A DNA stretch of 64,000 nucleotides from Larus michahellis (taxonomy: Eukaryota; Chordata; Aves; Charadriiformes; Laridae): assembly GCF_964199755.1 (NCBI RefSeq), contig NC_133910.1, positions 13,028,711-13,092,710 of the forward strand. Direction: 5' to 3'. Below the pieces are notes generated by a model that was not told where the DNA came from, did not search any database, and saw only the letters and a program-made list of their open reading frames with translations. The stretch's first letter is position 1; the number at the start of each line of letters is the position of its first letter. Positions 29,076 to 53,472 of the stretch are shown piece after piece. The position numbers and the translations under genes are program-made.

Positions 29076-32000
29076 CTACATTAGGAGTGTATCCTAGAGG
29101 TGAAAAAAGAAAACCAACAATGAACGGAGGGCAAGCACCCTGCACAATATCCCTGGCTCAGAAACAGAGGTGCTGGACTGGTGTGTGAGAGGCAGGGTGG
29201 TCTTTGGGCTATGCTGACTTGAGCAAGGTGGGGAGAGGAGAGCTGTCACAGCAACCAAACCCTTTAACCTGGAAAGAGGGAGATGTGATCTGCTCTTAAT
29301 GACTGGATGCCAGCTCTGTCACGGATTTATTAGATGACCTCAGAAAGTCCTTTCCCTCGCCTTACTCTCTGCAAAATCAGAGCAGGGGAATCCTCTGTCC
29401 CAAAGTCTGAGACCAAGCGTCCTGCACAAGATGAAGAGAACCAGGAACACCCAGGTGACGCTCCCTTGCTCTGCCTCCGAGCAGCCCCAGACAGGCACAG
29501 GGGCAGATGTACAGACTCACCATGTAATAGGCCAAATACGGCAACAGAAGTTCCAGCTTGGCGAGGTGAACGCTGATATTGGCTTTTACTGCATTCTGAG
29601 ACCAGACAGGAGGGACTTCAAAGAGCTAAAATATTATAGAAACAACGGTGGAACTGAATACAGCCGTCCCAGTAGTGTCTACTGAGACTTGCTATATCAG
29701 TCAGACTTTGCATTTGCCCATTGTTATCCTCAGAAAAACAGACAATGTCCACCCAGCAGCCAGACTATTCTCCAAAAGGGCTGGAGAGCCCTGCAGAAGG
29801 CACATCGCATAATTCGTTTTCAGAACACGGACAACTCTACGGTAGAAAATTTCACAGCCCTCAGTGGCATTTCAGGTACATGCCACTCACTCACTTTGCT
29901 GACGTGACATTGTCATGCCTTGACAAAGTCTTATCCCATCCATCATTTCAAGGGGAGCCGCAGCTGTTCAGGACACCAAAAATTCCTGTATCCCTGGCAG
30001 AATATGCCAGTAGAGCCCTTCTCGTTTGATAGATTAGAGAGCAGAAAAAGCAAATGCGTGTTTTGCTAAGGGCAAAGGACAGCTGATATCCCACTGGAGT
30101 GGAACCCAAAGGCCTGGATTCAGGTTCCTGGCCTAATTACACAGGCCCATATCTCACTTGTTAACAAGGTTAAACAGGAAACGTAAACACAAAACGTTCA
30201 GAGAAGCCAAGACTAGTTACAACCACAACAATTTTCAGCAAGGTCTGCATGCCACAGTACCGTGCTCAAGGCAGGACTATGGCACGTACCTTTCTCAGCT
30301 CTTCCTCCGCCTTTTTGTCCACAGGGTTGGTGCACACTTTCTTCCAGGTCTGTACAGCAGCATCCAGGGGTTTAGTTGGGATTTCTTCATCATCAAAGTT
30401 CACAAAGATAGCGTTGTGCGGGCGACGGGCCCTGCTGAGGCCAATCAGGTTCTCACCAGACACCTGGGGATTGTTGTATCCCTCCCTAAGAAAGGGGGAA
30501 AGGATCGGGTTTGCTTTCTGCCTGTGGCACACATGGATTCGGGGCCTTCACGGGAACATGCGAAAATGGAAGTTTGTGCCCCAGATTTTGGAAGAGAAGG
30601 GACTCAGCCATGTGAGCAATGGGTTGGTTTATCTTTGGCCACACCTCCCTATGGATTTTGGAATCACATCCTGGTACCGTAAAAGACTCCTGTGACATCA
30701 CTGAGGCAAGAAAATTTAAATTTGAAGAAACCCCAGCAAAGCTACATCCAGTTGCACAATGACAGAGGTCCCCTGTACTATCCGACAGAAAACCCTCAGG
30801 CAATCGGCTACTGGTTTGTATGAAATGCGTTTGCAGCACAAAAGGCTTCACCCTCTGCATTTCCTCTACTGTAATTACTGCAGCTCAGTAGGGTCCAGGG
30901 ACAAGCCAAGATGGAAATGCAGTTTAGATTAATTTTTTTTTCTTGTAAAGTGCCGATGAAGGACTACAGTGAGAAAATGAAAGATGTTTCTTGTGGGAGA
31001 TCTCACAGATTGTTCCGGCAAAACCAGCCGTGGGCCAGGAGGGAACAGGTCCCATGAACGTGGTCACAGGAGCATATGGCATTGACTCCTGCACGTTCCA
31101 GCCCACTGGCAGCAGGCAGAGAGCCGGGCTCACTGCACCCCACGCTGCACATGCTGTGCTGGGGGAGGCAGTCATCTTCACCACATCTCCAGGTCCCCTC
31201 ACCTGGCAAGGCCTCAAGTGGACTTTTGCTGAGGTTTCTGCTGCCAGGCAGTTTCTCAAGTGTGCCCGCCTCTGTTGTGCCAAACCAAGAGGGACAGAAC
31301 AGAACAGGGCGGCAGCTTAAAGAGGTAAAACACATGAATGATGTAGTTAGTGCTCCTGTGATGCTTCAAGAGCACAAATCCTGTAACAACACCGAAGTCA
31401 GAATGGATTTGATGCATCTTCAAGCGATGAAAAAGGAAATCTTAACTTGGAGACTTGTCTCTTACAAGTGTATATCAAACCAGCAGAATGTTTCACTGCC
31501 TGTCCATTCCAGAACCAACACAACTATTTACTACATTATGAGAAAAGGCACTAACCGGTGTTGTATATCTGGCCGATAAAAATAGTCAACAGGAGTGTCC
31601 AGACGTGAGAAAATGGGTGGCGGGATGTAGAGAGGTAATTCTCTATTGAAAAATTCTTCCTTCTCAGGTTTGAGCATTAGGACTTTGTCATACATGGAGG
31701 TTTGCTTGCCATCGGGACCAGAGTGCATTGCCAGGTACTGGAAATCAGACATTCCTGAGAGAAACAAAGGTTAAAACATTGTGAAGTTGGTTGTGAATAC
31801 CACAACATCTCTTACAACACTCAACATTCAGGAGCAGGAGTCCGATACTTTTATGCAGCGCTTTATACAGCAAGGAGACTTGATTGTCCTTCCAGTCCTA
31901 AATTCTTAGAGGGAAGCACTTCCCTTTCCCATCAGACATAGCTGTCTTTAAGCTACGTGGACACAAATCCAAGTACTACCTTGGAATTTGTAAACGGTGG

Positions 32001-32828
32001 TGACAGTCCCAAGAATTTCCATTTCAAACTGGACTTCTGGCTGGATTTGTTCTTCAGTGTCCAACTGCTTCTTCTTCTTGGTCCTCCTCTTCACCTTGAG
32101 CAGCATGGTGGAGGTGGGGAAGCGATTGGCACATACCGGGTGGCAGTAAGGATCCTTGGGGCGGAAATACAGCTCCAGCCTTTTGGCAGGGTCCGCGTAG
32201 ATCTGTCGGCAAAGGTAGGCACCGTCCCTGTTAGCTTTGCACCCGCGCAGCCTGTCTCCCCTGGACTCCCTTTGGCACCAGGCCACCGGCCCCACACCCT
32301 CAGCGGTGGGCATCAGCCGTTTCCTCCCACGCTGCCTCAGGGATATCAACCCCCGCTCCGCCAACACGGGCAGCACATCATGAGGACACACAGCCGCTGC
32401 CATCCCGCCCGACACCTCCTGCCCCATCGCCCACGGACGGCAGCGGCCCAGGTGAGCTGTGTCACCCCGAACCCACGCGTGGGGCCTGTGTGGGGCCTGC
32501 TGGGCCCCTGTGGCTCGGACAGAGGGGTCCCACAGCAGGGGGGGCTCCCTGGCGCCGACAACCCCCGCCTCCAGCCCCCTCCTCAGGGCCCCAACCCCTC
32601 GCCCTGGAAACCCTCCTCCATCCCCCGGCCTCCCCCTCAGCGCCCCGGGCCCCCCTGAGCCCTTTGGGCCCCCCTCACCCGCGACACCCCCTGCTCTCCT
32701 CCCAGGGTCAGCAGCATGGCCCCGACGTCGCGCACCAGCCCCGGGTACTCCACGCACACCATCCGCAGCGTGCGGGGCAGCTCCAGCACGGCCGAGCCCC
32801 GCTCCCCCCACCGCCTCCCCGCCGCCAT
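29076..32828 (-). pseudogene. GTF3C5: Truncated GTF3C5, unit A (exons 1-5 retained)
   Basis: Minus-strand exons 1-5 are present with intact splice sites and no stops: 32679-32828, 31980-32202, 31556-31754, 30290-30485, 29521-29625. Exon 6 is removed by a deletion matching about 17,533-18,465 of segment 0. Most of exon 7, exons 8-11 and the poly(A) signal are removed by a second deletion (13,986-17,181). The exon 7 acceptor and about 12 bp of exon 7 remain. Splicing exon 5 to it would add DTLLM and stop at 29076-29078, giving 296 aa with the N-terminal barrel but without most of the DNA-binding half. Exon 5 carries several changes at conserved sites, and exon 1 has P21L. The promoter is 187 bp shorter than in the full gene. 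Whether it is a dead copy or an expressed short form is open. Confidence 0.85.
29690..30245. other. Intron 4 segment unique to truncated GTF3C5 copies
   Basis: About 555 bp between exons 4 and 5 has no counterpart in the full GTF3C5 gene, which has about 90 unrelated bases there (18,900-18,980). It is present in all three truncated copies (again at about 40,769-41,324 and 51,842-52,397). I recognise no element in it. Confidence 0.6.
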
Positions 32829-33071
32829 CGCTCCCCCGCCCTGGTCCCTCCCGGACACGGCACAAATATTCCTCTGCCAAGCGGGGACTTGTGCCCATAA
32901 ATCAGTGTGGAATAATACCCTTTCCCCCTTGGGTTTATTTTCCCCTCTTTGAGTTTCTGAGGTGCAACTGTATGGTAACAGTTCACCAGTTGGTTTGCGT
33001 GCATATATTACAACCGTAATTACCTTAGAGCTGTTTGTTATTAGAGTGGATGTAACCCCAAGCACAAACCC

Positions 33072-33296
33072 AGGCTGGGCAGAGAATGGCTGGAGAGCAG
33101 CCCTGAGGAGAAGGACTTGGCAGTGTTGGTGGACGAAAAGCCCAACGTGAGCCGGTAACGTGCACTGGCAGCACAGAAACCCCCCCACCAGGGGCTGCAT
33201 CCCCAGCAGCGTGGGCAGCAGGGTGAGGGGGGGATTCTGCCCCTCTGCTCCGCTCGGGGGAGAGCCCCCTGCAGCGCTGCCTCCAGCCCTGGGGCC
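33072..33296 (+). mobile_element. CR1 LINE fragment, unit B
   Basis: Copy of the same CR1 reverse-transcriptase fragment as at 21993-22217, at the same place relative to CEL. Confidence 0.75.
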
Positions 33297-33372
33297 AACC
33301 ATAATGTTAGGGAGAAAATCCTGTCACGGCAAAGACACAGAGAACCTGGAATCTCTCAGTAACAAGCAAGCC

Positions 33373-33378
33373 TTTAAT
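33373..33378 (-). terminator. CEL: CEL-B poly(A) signal ATTAAA
   Basis: Same hexamer and spacing to the stop as in copy A. Confidence 0.75.
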
Positions 33379-33410
33379 GAATTGGGCCAATATTTAAAAG
33401 GTGTTTTTTC

Positions 33411-39558
<6,148 letters not shown>

Positions 39559-39603
39559 GGTGACTGCACTCCTCAGGAGCTAGTCCCCAGGTGGAGACTT
39601 ACG

Positions 39604-39611
39604 TATATATA
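39604..39611 (-). promoter_or_regulatory. CEL: CEL-B TATA box
   Basis: TATATATA at the same distance from the start codon as in copy A; the surrounding 188-bp promoter block is the same. Confidence 0.75.
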
Positions 39612-40154
39612 GCTACGAGTGACGCTGTGTGTCAATGCCACGACCCAGAATTGGGTCTAAGGTAAACCAGTGGAGCCTCTACACGCTTGTCCTTCAGTAG
39701 GCTGAGGCCAAACCATGGCTGAGGTAGACTGGCGTCACTGTGTGAGAGCCCTGCAGATGTTGCCTTTGTGGGCTGGAGGCCAAACCCAAGGAAATATCTC
39801 AGTCTAACAAAACTCCAGCAAACGTTAAAAAATGCTGAAGCCTTGAGAAGCGTCTCACAAGAGCAGGAGGCTGAAATCAGACTGAACCATGCGTTAGAGC
39901 GTATTATCAGCCACTAACGAGAAACCTTGCACTCGTAACACACTGGGGAATACACAAGGTTTAGAAAATGCCAGCAGATCCTTAATCTCTGTGATGGGGT
40001 GGTAACAATCCAGACAGCAATGGCAGACTAATGAGTGGCCAACCTCTGTGGGCCTGAAGCTCTGCCCCATTGCCTGCTTCCTTCTGTCCTTGCTAACTAC
40101 TGGGGAAGTCAAAATGGAATTGAGAAGTGCAGCAGCTAGTGAGGACAATCTACA

Positions 40155-43100
40155 CTACATTAGGAGTGTATCCTAGAGGTGAAAAAAGAAAACCAACAAT
40201 GAACGGAGGGCAAGCACCCTGCACAATATCCCTGGCTCAGAAACAGAGGTGCTGGACTGGTGTGTGAGAGGCAGGGTGGTCTTTGGGCTATGCTGACTTG
40301 AGCAAGGTGGGGAGAGGAGAGCTGTCACAGCAACCAAACCCTTTAACCTGGAAAGAGGGAGATGTGATCTGCTCTTAATGACTGGATGCCAGCTCTGTCA
40401 CGGATTTATTAGATGACCTCAGAAAGTCCTTTCCCTCGCCTTACTCTCTGCAAAATCAGAGCAGGGGAATCCTCTGTCCCAAAGTCTGAGACCAAGCGTC
40501 CTGCACAAGATGAAGAGAACCAGGAACACCCAGGTGACGCTCCCTTGCTCTGCCTCCGAGCAGCCCCAGACAGGCACAGGGGCAGATGTACAGACTCACC
40601 ATGTAATAGGCCAAATACGGCAACAGAAGTTCCAGCTTGGCGAGGTGAACGCTGATATTGGCTTTTACTGCATTCTGAGACCAGACAGGAGGGACTTCAA
40701 AGAGCTAAAATATTATAGAAACAACGGTGGAACTGAATACAGCCGTCCCAGTAGTGTCTACTGAGACTTGTTATATCAGTCAGACTTTGCATTTGCCCAT
40801 TGTTATCCTCAGAAAAACAGACAATGTCCACCCAGCAGCCAGACTATTCTCCAAAAGGGCTGGAGAGCCCTGCAGAAGGCACATCGCATAATTCGTTTTC
40901 AGAACACGGACAACTCTACGGTAGAAAATTTCACAGCCCTCAGTGGCATTTCAGGTACATGCCACTCACTCACTTTGCTGACGTGACATTGTCATGCCTT
41001 GACAAAGTCTTATCCCATCCATCATTTCAAGGGGAGCCGCAGCTGTTCAGGACACCAAAAATTCCTGTATCCCTGGCAGAATATGCCAGTAGAGCCCTTC
41101 TCGTTTGATAGATTAGAGAGCAGAAAAAGCAAATGCGTGTTTTGCTAAGGGCAAAGGACAGCTGATATCCCACTGGAGTGGAACCCAAAGGCCTGGATTC
41201 AGGTTCCTGGCCTAATTACACAGGCCCATATCTCACTTGTTAACAAGGTTAAACAGGAAACGTAAACACAAAACGTTCAGAGAAGCCAAGACTAGTTACA
41301 ACCACAACAATTTTCAGCAAGGTCTGCATGCCACAGTACCGTGCTCAAGGCAGGACTATGGCACGTACCTTTCTCAGCTCTTCCTCCGCCTTTTTGTCCA
41401 CAGGGTTGGTGCACACTTTCTTCCAGGTCTGTACAGCAGCATCCAGGGGTTTAGTTGGGATTTCTTCATCATCAAAGTTCACAAAGATAGCGTTGTGCGG
41501 GCGACGGGCCCTGCTGAGGCCAATCAGGTTCTCACCAGACACCTGGGGATTGTTGTATCCCTCCCTAAGAAAGGGGGAAAGGATCGGGTTTGCTTTCTGC
41601 CTGTGGCACACATGGATTCGGGGCCTTCACGGGAACATGCGAAAATGGAAGTTTGTGCCCCAGATTTTGGAAGAGAAGGGACTCAGCCATGTGAGCAATG
41701 GGTTGGTTTATCTTTGGCCACACCTCCCTATGGATTTTGGAATCACATCCTGGTACCGTAAAAGACTCCTGTGACATCACTGAGGCAAGAAAATTTAAAT
41801 TTGAAGAAACCCCAGCAAAGCTACATCCAGTTGCACAATGACAGAGGTCCCCTGTACTATCCGACAGAAAACCCTCAGGCAATCGGCTACTGGTTTGTAA
41901 GAAATGCGTTTGCAGCACAAAAGGCTTCACCCTCTGCATTTCCTCTACTGTAATTACTGCAGCTCAGTAGGGTCCAGGGACAAGCCAAGATGGAAATGCA
42001 GTTTAGATTAATTTTTTTTTCTTGTAAAGTGCCGATGAAGGACTACAGTGAGAAAATGAAAGATGTTTCTTGTGGGAGATCTCACAGATTGTTCCGGCAA
42101 AACCAGCCGTGGGCCAGGAGGGAACAGGTCCCATGAACGTGGTCACAGGAGCATATGGCATTGACTCCTGCACGTTCCAGCCCACTGGCAGCAGGCAGAG
42201 AGCCGGGCTCACTGCACCCCACGCTGCACATGCTGTGCTGGGGGAGGCAGTCATCTTCACCACATCTCCAGGTCCCCTCACCTGGCAAGGCCTCAAGTGG
42301 ACTTTTGCTGAGGTTTCTGCTGCCAGGCAGTTTCTCAAGTGTGCCCGCCTCTGTTGTGCCAAACCAAGAGGGACAGAACAGAACAGGGCGGCAGCTTAAA
42401 GAGGTAAAACACATGAATGATGTAGTTAGTGCTCCTGTGATGCTTCAAGAGCACAAATCCTGTAACAACACCGAAGTCAGAATGGATTTGATGCATCTTC
42501 AAGCGATGAAAAAGGAAATCTTAACTTGGAGACTTGTCTCTTACAAGTGTATATCAAACCAGCAGAATGTTTCACTGCCTGTCCATTCCAGAACCAACAC
42601 AACTATTTACTACATTATGAGAAAAGGCACTAACCGGTGTTGTATATCTGGCCGATAAAAATAGTCAACAGGAGTGTCCAGACGTGAGAAAATGGGTGGC
42701 GGGATGTAGAGAGGTAATTCTCTATTGAAAAATTCTTCCTTCTCAGGTTTGAGCATTAGGACTTTGTCATACATGGAGGTTTGCTTGCCATCGGGACCAG
42801 AGTGCATTGCCAGGTACTGGAAATCAGACATTCCTGAGAGAAACAAAGGTTAAAACATTGTGAAGTTGGTTGTGAATACCACAACATCTCTTACAACACT
42901 CAACATTCAGGAGCAGGAGTCCGATACTTTTATGCAGCGCTTTATACAGCAAGGAGACTTGATTGTCCTTCCAGTCCTAAATTCTTAGAGGGAAGCACTT
43001 CCCTTTCCCATCAGACATAGCTGTCTTTAAGCTACGTGGACACAAATCCAAGTACTACCTTGGAATTTGTAAACGGTGGTGACAGTCCCAAGAATTTCCA

Positions 43101-43907
43101 TTTCAAACTGGACTTCTGGCTGGATTTGTTCTTCAGTGTCCAACTGCTTCTTCTTCTTGGTCCTCCTCTTCACCTTGAGCAGCATGGTGGAGGTGGGGAA
43201 GCGATTGGCACATACCGGGTGGCAGTAAGGATCCTTGGGGCGGAAATACAGCTCCAGCCTTTTGGCAGGGTCCGCGTAGATCTGTCGGCAAAGGTAGGCA
43301 CCGTCCCTGTTAGCTTTGCACCCGCGCAGCCTGTCTCCCCTGGACTCCCTTTGGCACCAGGCCACCGGCCCCACACCCTCAGCGGTGGGCATCAGCCGTT
43401 TCCTCCCACGCTGCCTCAGGGATATCAACCCCCGCTCCGCCAACACGGGCAGCACATCATGAGGACACACAGCCGCTGCCATCCCGCCCGACACCTCCTG
43501 CCCCATCGCCCACGGACGGCAGCGGCCCAGGTGAGCTGTGTCACCCCGAACCCACGCGTGGGGCCTGTGTGGGGCCTGCTGGGCCCCTGTGGCTCGGACA
43601 CAGGGGTCCCACAGCAGGGGGGGCTCCCTGGCGCCGACAACCCCCGCCTCCAGCCCCCTCCTCAGGGCCCCAACCCCTCACCCTGGAAACCCTCCTCCAT
43701 CCCCCGGCCTCCCCCTCAGCCCCCCGGGCCCCCCTGAGCCCTTCGGGCCCCCCTCACCCGCGACACCCCCTGCTCTCCTCCCAGGGTCAGCAGCATGGCC
43801 CCGACGTCGCGCACCAGCCCCGGGTACTCCACGCACACCATCCGCGGCGTGCGGGGCAGCTCCAGCACGGCCGAGCCCCGCTCCCCCCACCGCCTCCCCG
43901 CCGCCAT
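40155..43907 (-). pseudogene. GTF3C5: Truncated GTF3C5, unit B (exons 1-5 retained)
   Basis: Same structure as the unit A copy: exons 43758-43907, 43059-43281, 42635-42833, 41369-41564, 40600-40704, then the same exon 6 and exon 7-11 deletions and the short exon 7 stub, with a predicted stop at 40155-40157. All five exons remain open, and exon 1 keeps P21 as in the full gene. It shares the exon 5 substitutions and the intron 4 segment with the other truncated copies, so the damage predates the amplification. Confidence 0.85.
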
Positions 43908-44150
43908 CGCTCCCCCGCCCTGGTCCCTCCCGGACACGGCACAAATATTCCTCTGCCAAGCGGGGACTTGTGCCCATAAATCAGTGTGGAATAATACCCT
44001 TTCCCCCTTGGGTTTATTTTCCCCTCTTTGAGTTTCTGAGGTGCAACTGTATGGCAACAGTTCACCAGTTGGTTTGCGTGCATATATTACAACTGTAATT
44101 ACCTTAGAGCTGTTTGTTATTAGAGTGGATGTAACCCCAAGCACAAACCC

Positions 44151-44375
44151 AGGCTGGGCAGAGAATGGCTGGAGAGCAGCCCTGAGGAGAAGGACTTGGC
44201 AGTGTTGGTGGACGAAAAGCCCAACGTGAGCCGGTAACGTGCACTGGCAGCACAGAACCCCCCCCACCAGGGGCTGCATCCCCAGCAGCGTGGGCAGCAG
44301 GGTGAGGGGGGGATTCTGCCCCTCTGCTCCGCTCGGGGGAGAGCCCCCTGCAGCGCTGCCTCCAGCTCTGGGGCC
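44151..44375 (+). mobile_element. CR1 LINE fragment, unit C
   Basis: Third copy of the CR1 fragment beside the CEL poly(A) signal. Confidence 0.75.
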
Positions 44376-44451
44376 AACCATAATGTTAGGGAGAAAATCC
44401 TGTCACGGCAAAGACACAGAGAACCTGGAATCTCTCAGTAACAAGCAAGCC

Positions 44452-44457
44452 TTTAAT
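44452..44457 (-). terminator. CEL: CEL-C poly(A) signal ATTAAA
   Basis: Same hexamer and spacing to the stop as in copies A and B. Confidence 0.75.
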
Positions 44458-44489
44458 GAATTGGGCCAATATTTAAAAGGTGTTTTTTC

Positions 44490-50631
<6,142 letters not shown>

Positions 50632-50676
50632 GGTGACTGCACTCCTCAGGAGCTAGTCCCCAGGTGGAGACTTACG

Positions 50677-50684
50677 TATATATA
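50677..50684 (-). promoter_or_regulatory. CEL: CEL-C TATA box
   Basis: TATATATA at the same spacing from the CEL-C start codon as in copies A and B. Confidence 0.75.
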
Positions 50685-51227
50685 GCTACGAGTGACGCTG
50701 TGTGTCAATGCCACGACCCAGAATTGGGTCTAAGGTAAACCAGTGGAGCCTCTACACGCTTGTCCTTCAGTAGGCTGAGGCCAAACCATGGCTGAGGTAG
50801 ACTGGCGTCACTGTGTGAGAGCCCTGCAGATGTTGCCTTTGTGGGCTGGAGGCCAAACCCAAGGAAATATCTCAGTCTAACAAAACTCCAGCAAACGTTA
50901 AAAAATGCTGAAGCCTTGAGAAGCGTCTCACAAGAGCAGGAGGCTGAAATCAGACTGAACCATGCGTTAGAGCGTATTATCAGCCACTAACGAGAAACCT
51001 TGCACTCGTAACACACTGGGGAATACACAAGGTTTAGAAAATGCCAGCAGATCCTTAATCTCTGTGATGGGGTGGTAACAATCCAGACAGCAATGGCAGA
51101 CTAATGAGTGGCCAACCTCTGTGGGCCTGAAGCTCTGCCCCATTGCCTGCTTCCTTCTGTCCTTGCTAACTACTGGGGAAGTCAAAATGGAATTGAGAAG
51201 TGCAGCAGCTAGTGAGGACAATCTACA

Positions 51228-53472
51228 CTACATTAGGAGTGTATCCTAGAGGTGAAAAAAGAAAACCAACAATGAACGGAGGGCAAGCACCCTGCACAAT
51301 ATCCCTGGCTCAGAAACAGAGGTGCTGGACTGGTGTGTGAGAGGCAGGGTGGTCTTTGGGCTATGCTGACTTGAGCAAGGTGGGGAGAGGAGAGCTGTCA
51401 CAGCAACCAAACCCTTTAACCTGGAAAGAGGGAGATGTGATCTGCTCTTAATGACTGGATGCCAGCTCTGTCACGGATTTATTAGATGACCTCAGAAAGT
51501 CCTTTCCCTCGCCTTACTCTCTGCAAAATCAGAGCAGGGGAATCCTCTGTCCCAAAGTCTGAGACCAAGCGTCCTGCACAAGATGAAGAGAACCAGGAAC
51601 ACCCAGGTGACGCTCCCTTGCTCTGCCTCCGAGCAGCCCCAGACAGGCACAGGGGCAGATGTACAGACTCACCATGTAATAGGCCAAATACGGCAACAGA
51701 AGTTCCAGCTTGGCGAGGTGAACGCTGATATTGGCTTTTACTGCATTCTGAGACCAGACAGGAGGGACTTCAAAGAGCTAAAATATTATAGAAACAACGG
51801 TGGAACTGAATACAGCCGTCCCAGTAGTGTCTACTGAGACTTGTTATATCAGTCAGACTTTGCATTTGCCCATTGTTATCCTCAGAAAAACAGACAATGT
51901 CCACCCAGCAGCCAGACTATTCTCCAAAAGGGCTGGAGAGCCCTGCAGAAGGCACATCGCATAATTCGTTTTCAGAACACGGACAACTCTACGGTAGAAA
52001 ATTTCACAGCCCTCAGTGGCATTTCAGGTACATGCCACTCACTCACTTTGCTGACGTGACATTGTCATGCCTTGACAAAGTCTTATCCCATCCATCATTT
52101 CAAGGGGAGCCGCAGCTGTTCAGGACACCAAAAATTCCTGTATCCCTGGCAGAATATGCCAGTAGAGCCCTTCTCGTTTGATAGATTAGAGAGCAGAAAA
52201 AGCAAATGCGTGTTTTGCTAAGGGCAAAGGACAGCTGATATCCCACTGGAGTGGAACCCAAAGGCCTGGATTCAGGTTCCTGGCCTAATTACACAGGCCC
52301 ATATCTCACTTGTTAACAAGGTTAAACAGGAAACGTAAACACAAAACGTTCAGAGAAGCCAAGACTAGTTACAACCACAACAATTTTCAGCAAGGTCTGC
52401 ATGCCACAGTACCGTGCTCAAGGCAGGACTATGGCACGTACCTTTCTCAGCTCTTCCTCCGCCTTTTTGTCCACAGGGTTGGTGCACACTTTCTTCCAGG
52501 TCTGTACAGCAGCATCCAGGGGTTTAGTTGGGATTTCTTCATCATCAAAGTTCACAAAGATAGCGTTGTGCGGGCGACGGGCCCTGCTGAGGCCAATCAG
52601 GTTCTCACCAGACACCTGGGGATTGTTGTATCCCTCCCTAAGAAAGGGGGAAAGGATCGGGTTTGCTTTCTGCCTGTGGCACACATGGATTCGGGGCCTT
52701 CACGGGAACATGCGAAAATGGAAGTTTGTGCCCCAGATTTTGGAAGAGAAGGGACTCAGCCATGTGAGCAATGGGTTGGTTTATCTTTGGCCACACCTCC
52801 CTATGGATTTTGGAATCACATCCTGGTACCGTAAAAGACTCCTGTGACATCACTGAGGCAAGAAAATTTAAATTTGAAGAAACCCCAGCAAAGCTACATC
52901 CAGTTGCACAATGACAGAGGTCCCCTGTACTATCCGACAGAAAACCCTCAGGCAATCGGCTACTGGTTTGTAAGAAATGCGTTTGCAGCACAAAAGGCTT
53001 CACCCTCTGCATTTCCTCTACTGTAATTACTGCAGCTCAGTAGGGTCCAGGGACAAGCCAAGATGGAAATGCAGTTTAGATTAATTTTTTTTTCTTGTAA
53101 AGTGCCGATGAAGGACTACAGTGAGAAAATGAAAGATGTTTCTTGTGGGAGATCTCACAGATTGTTCCGGCAAAACCAGCCGTGGGCCAGGAGGGAACAG
53201 GTCCCATGAACGTGGTCACAGGAGCATATGGCATTGACTCCTGCACGTTCCAGCCCACTGGCAGCAGGCAGAGAGCCGGGCTCACTGCACCCCACGCTGC
53301 ACATGCTGTGCTGGGGGAGGCAGTCATCTTCACCACATCTCCAGGTCCCCTCACCTGGCAAGGCCTCAAGTGGACTTTTGCCGAGGTTTCTGCTGCCAGG
53401 CAGTTTCTCAAGTGTGCCCGCCTCTGTTGTGCCAAACCAAGAGGGACAGAACAGAACAGGGCGGCAGCTTAA
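51228..53472 (-). pseudogene. GTF3C5: Truncated GTF3C5, unit C (exons 4-5 only)
   Basis: Only exon 4 (52442-52637) and exon 5 (51673-51777) are present, with the same downstream deletions as the other truncated copies. To the right, similarity stops at about 53,472 in intron 3, so exons 1-3 and the promoter are missing. It cannot make the 296-aa short form without an upstream exon from elsewhere; a non-functional fragment. Confidence 0.88.
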
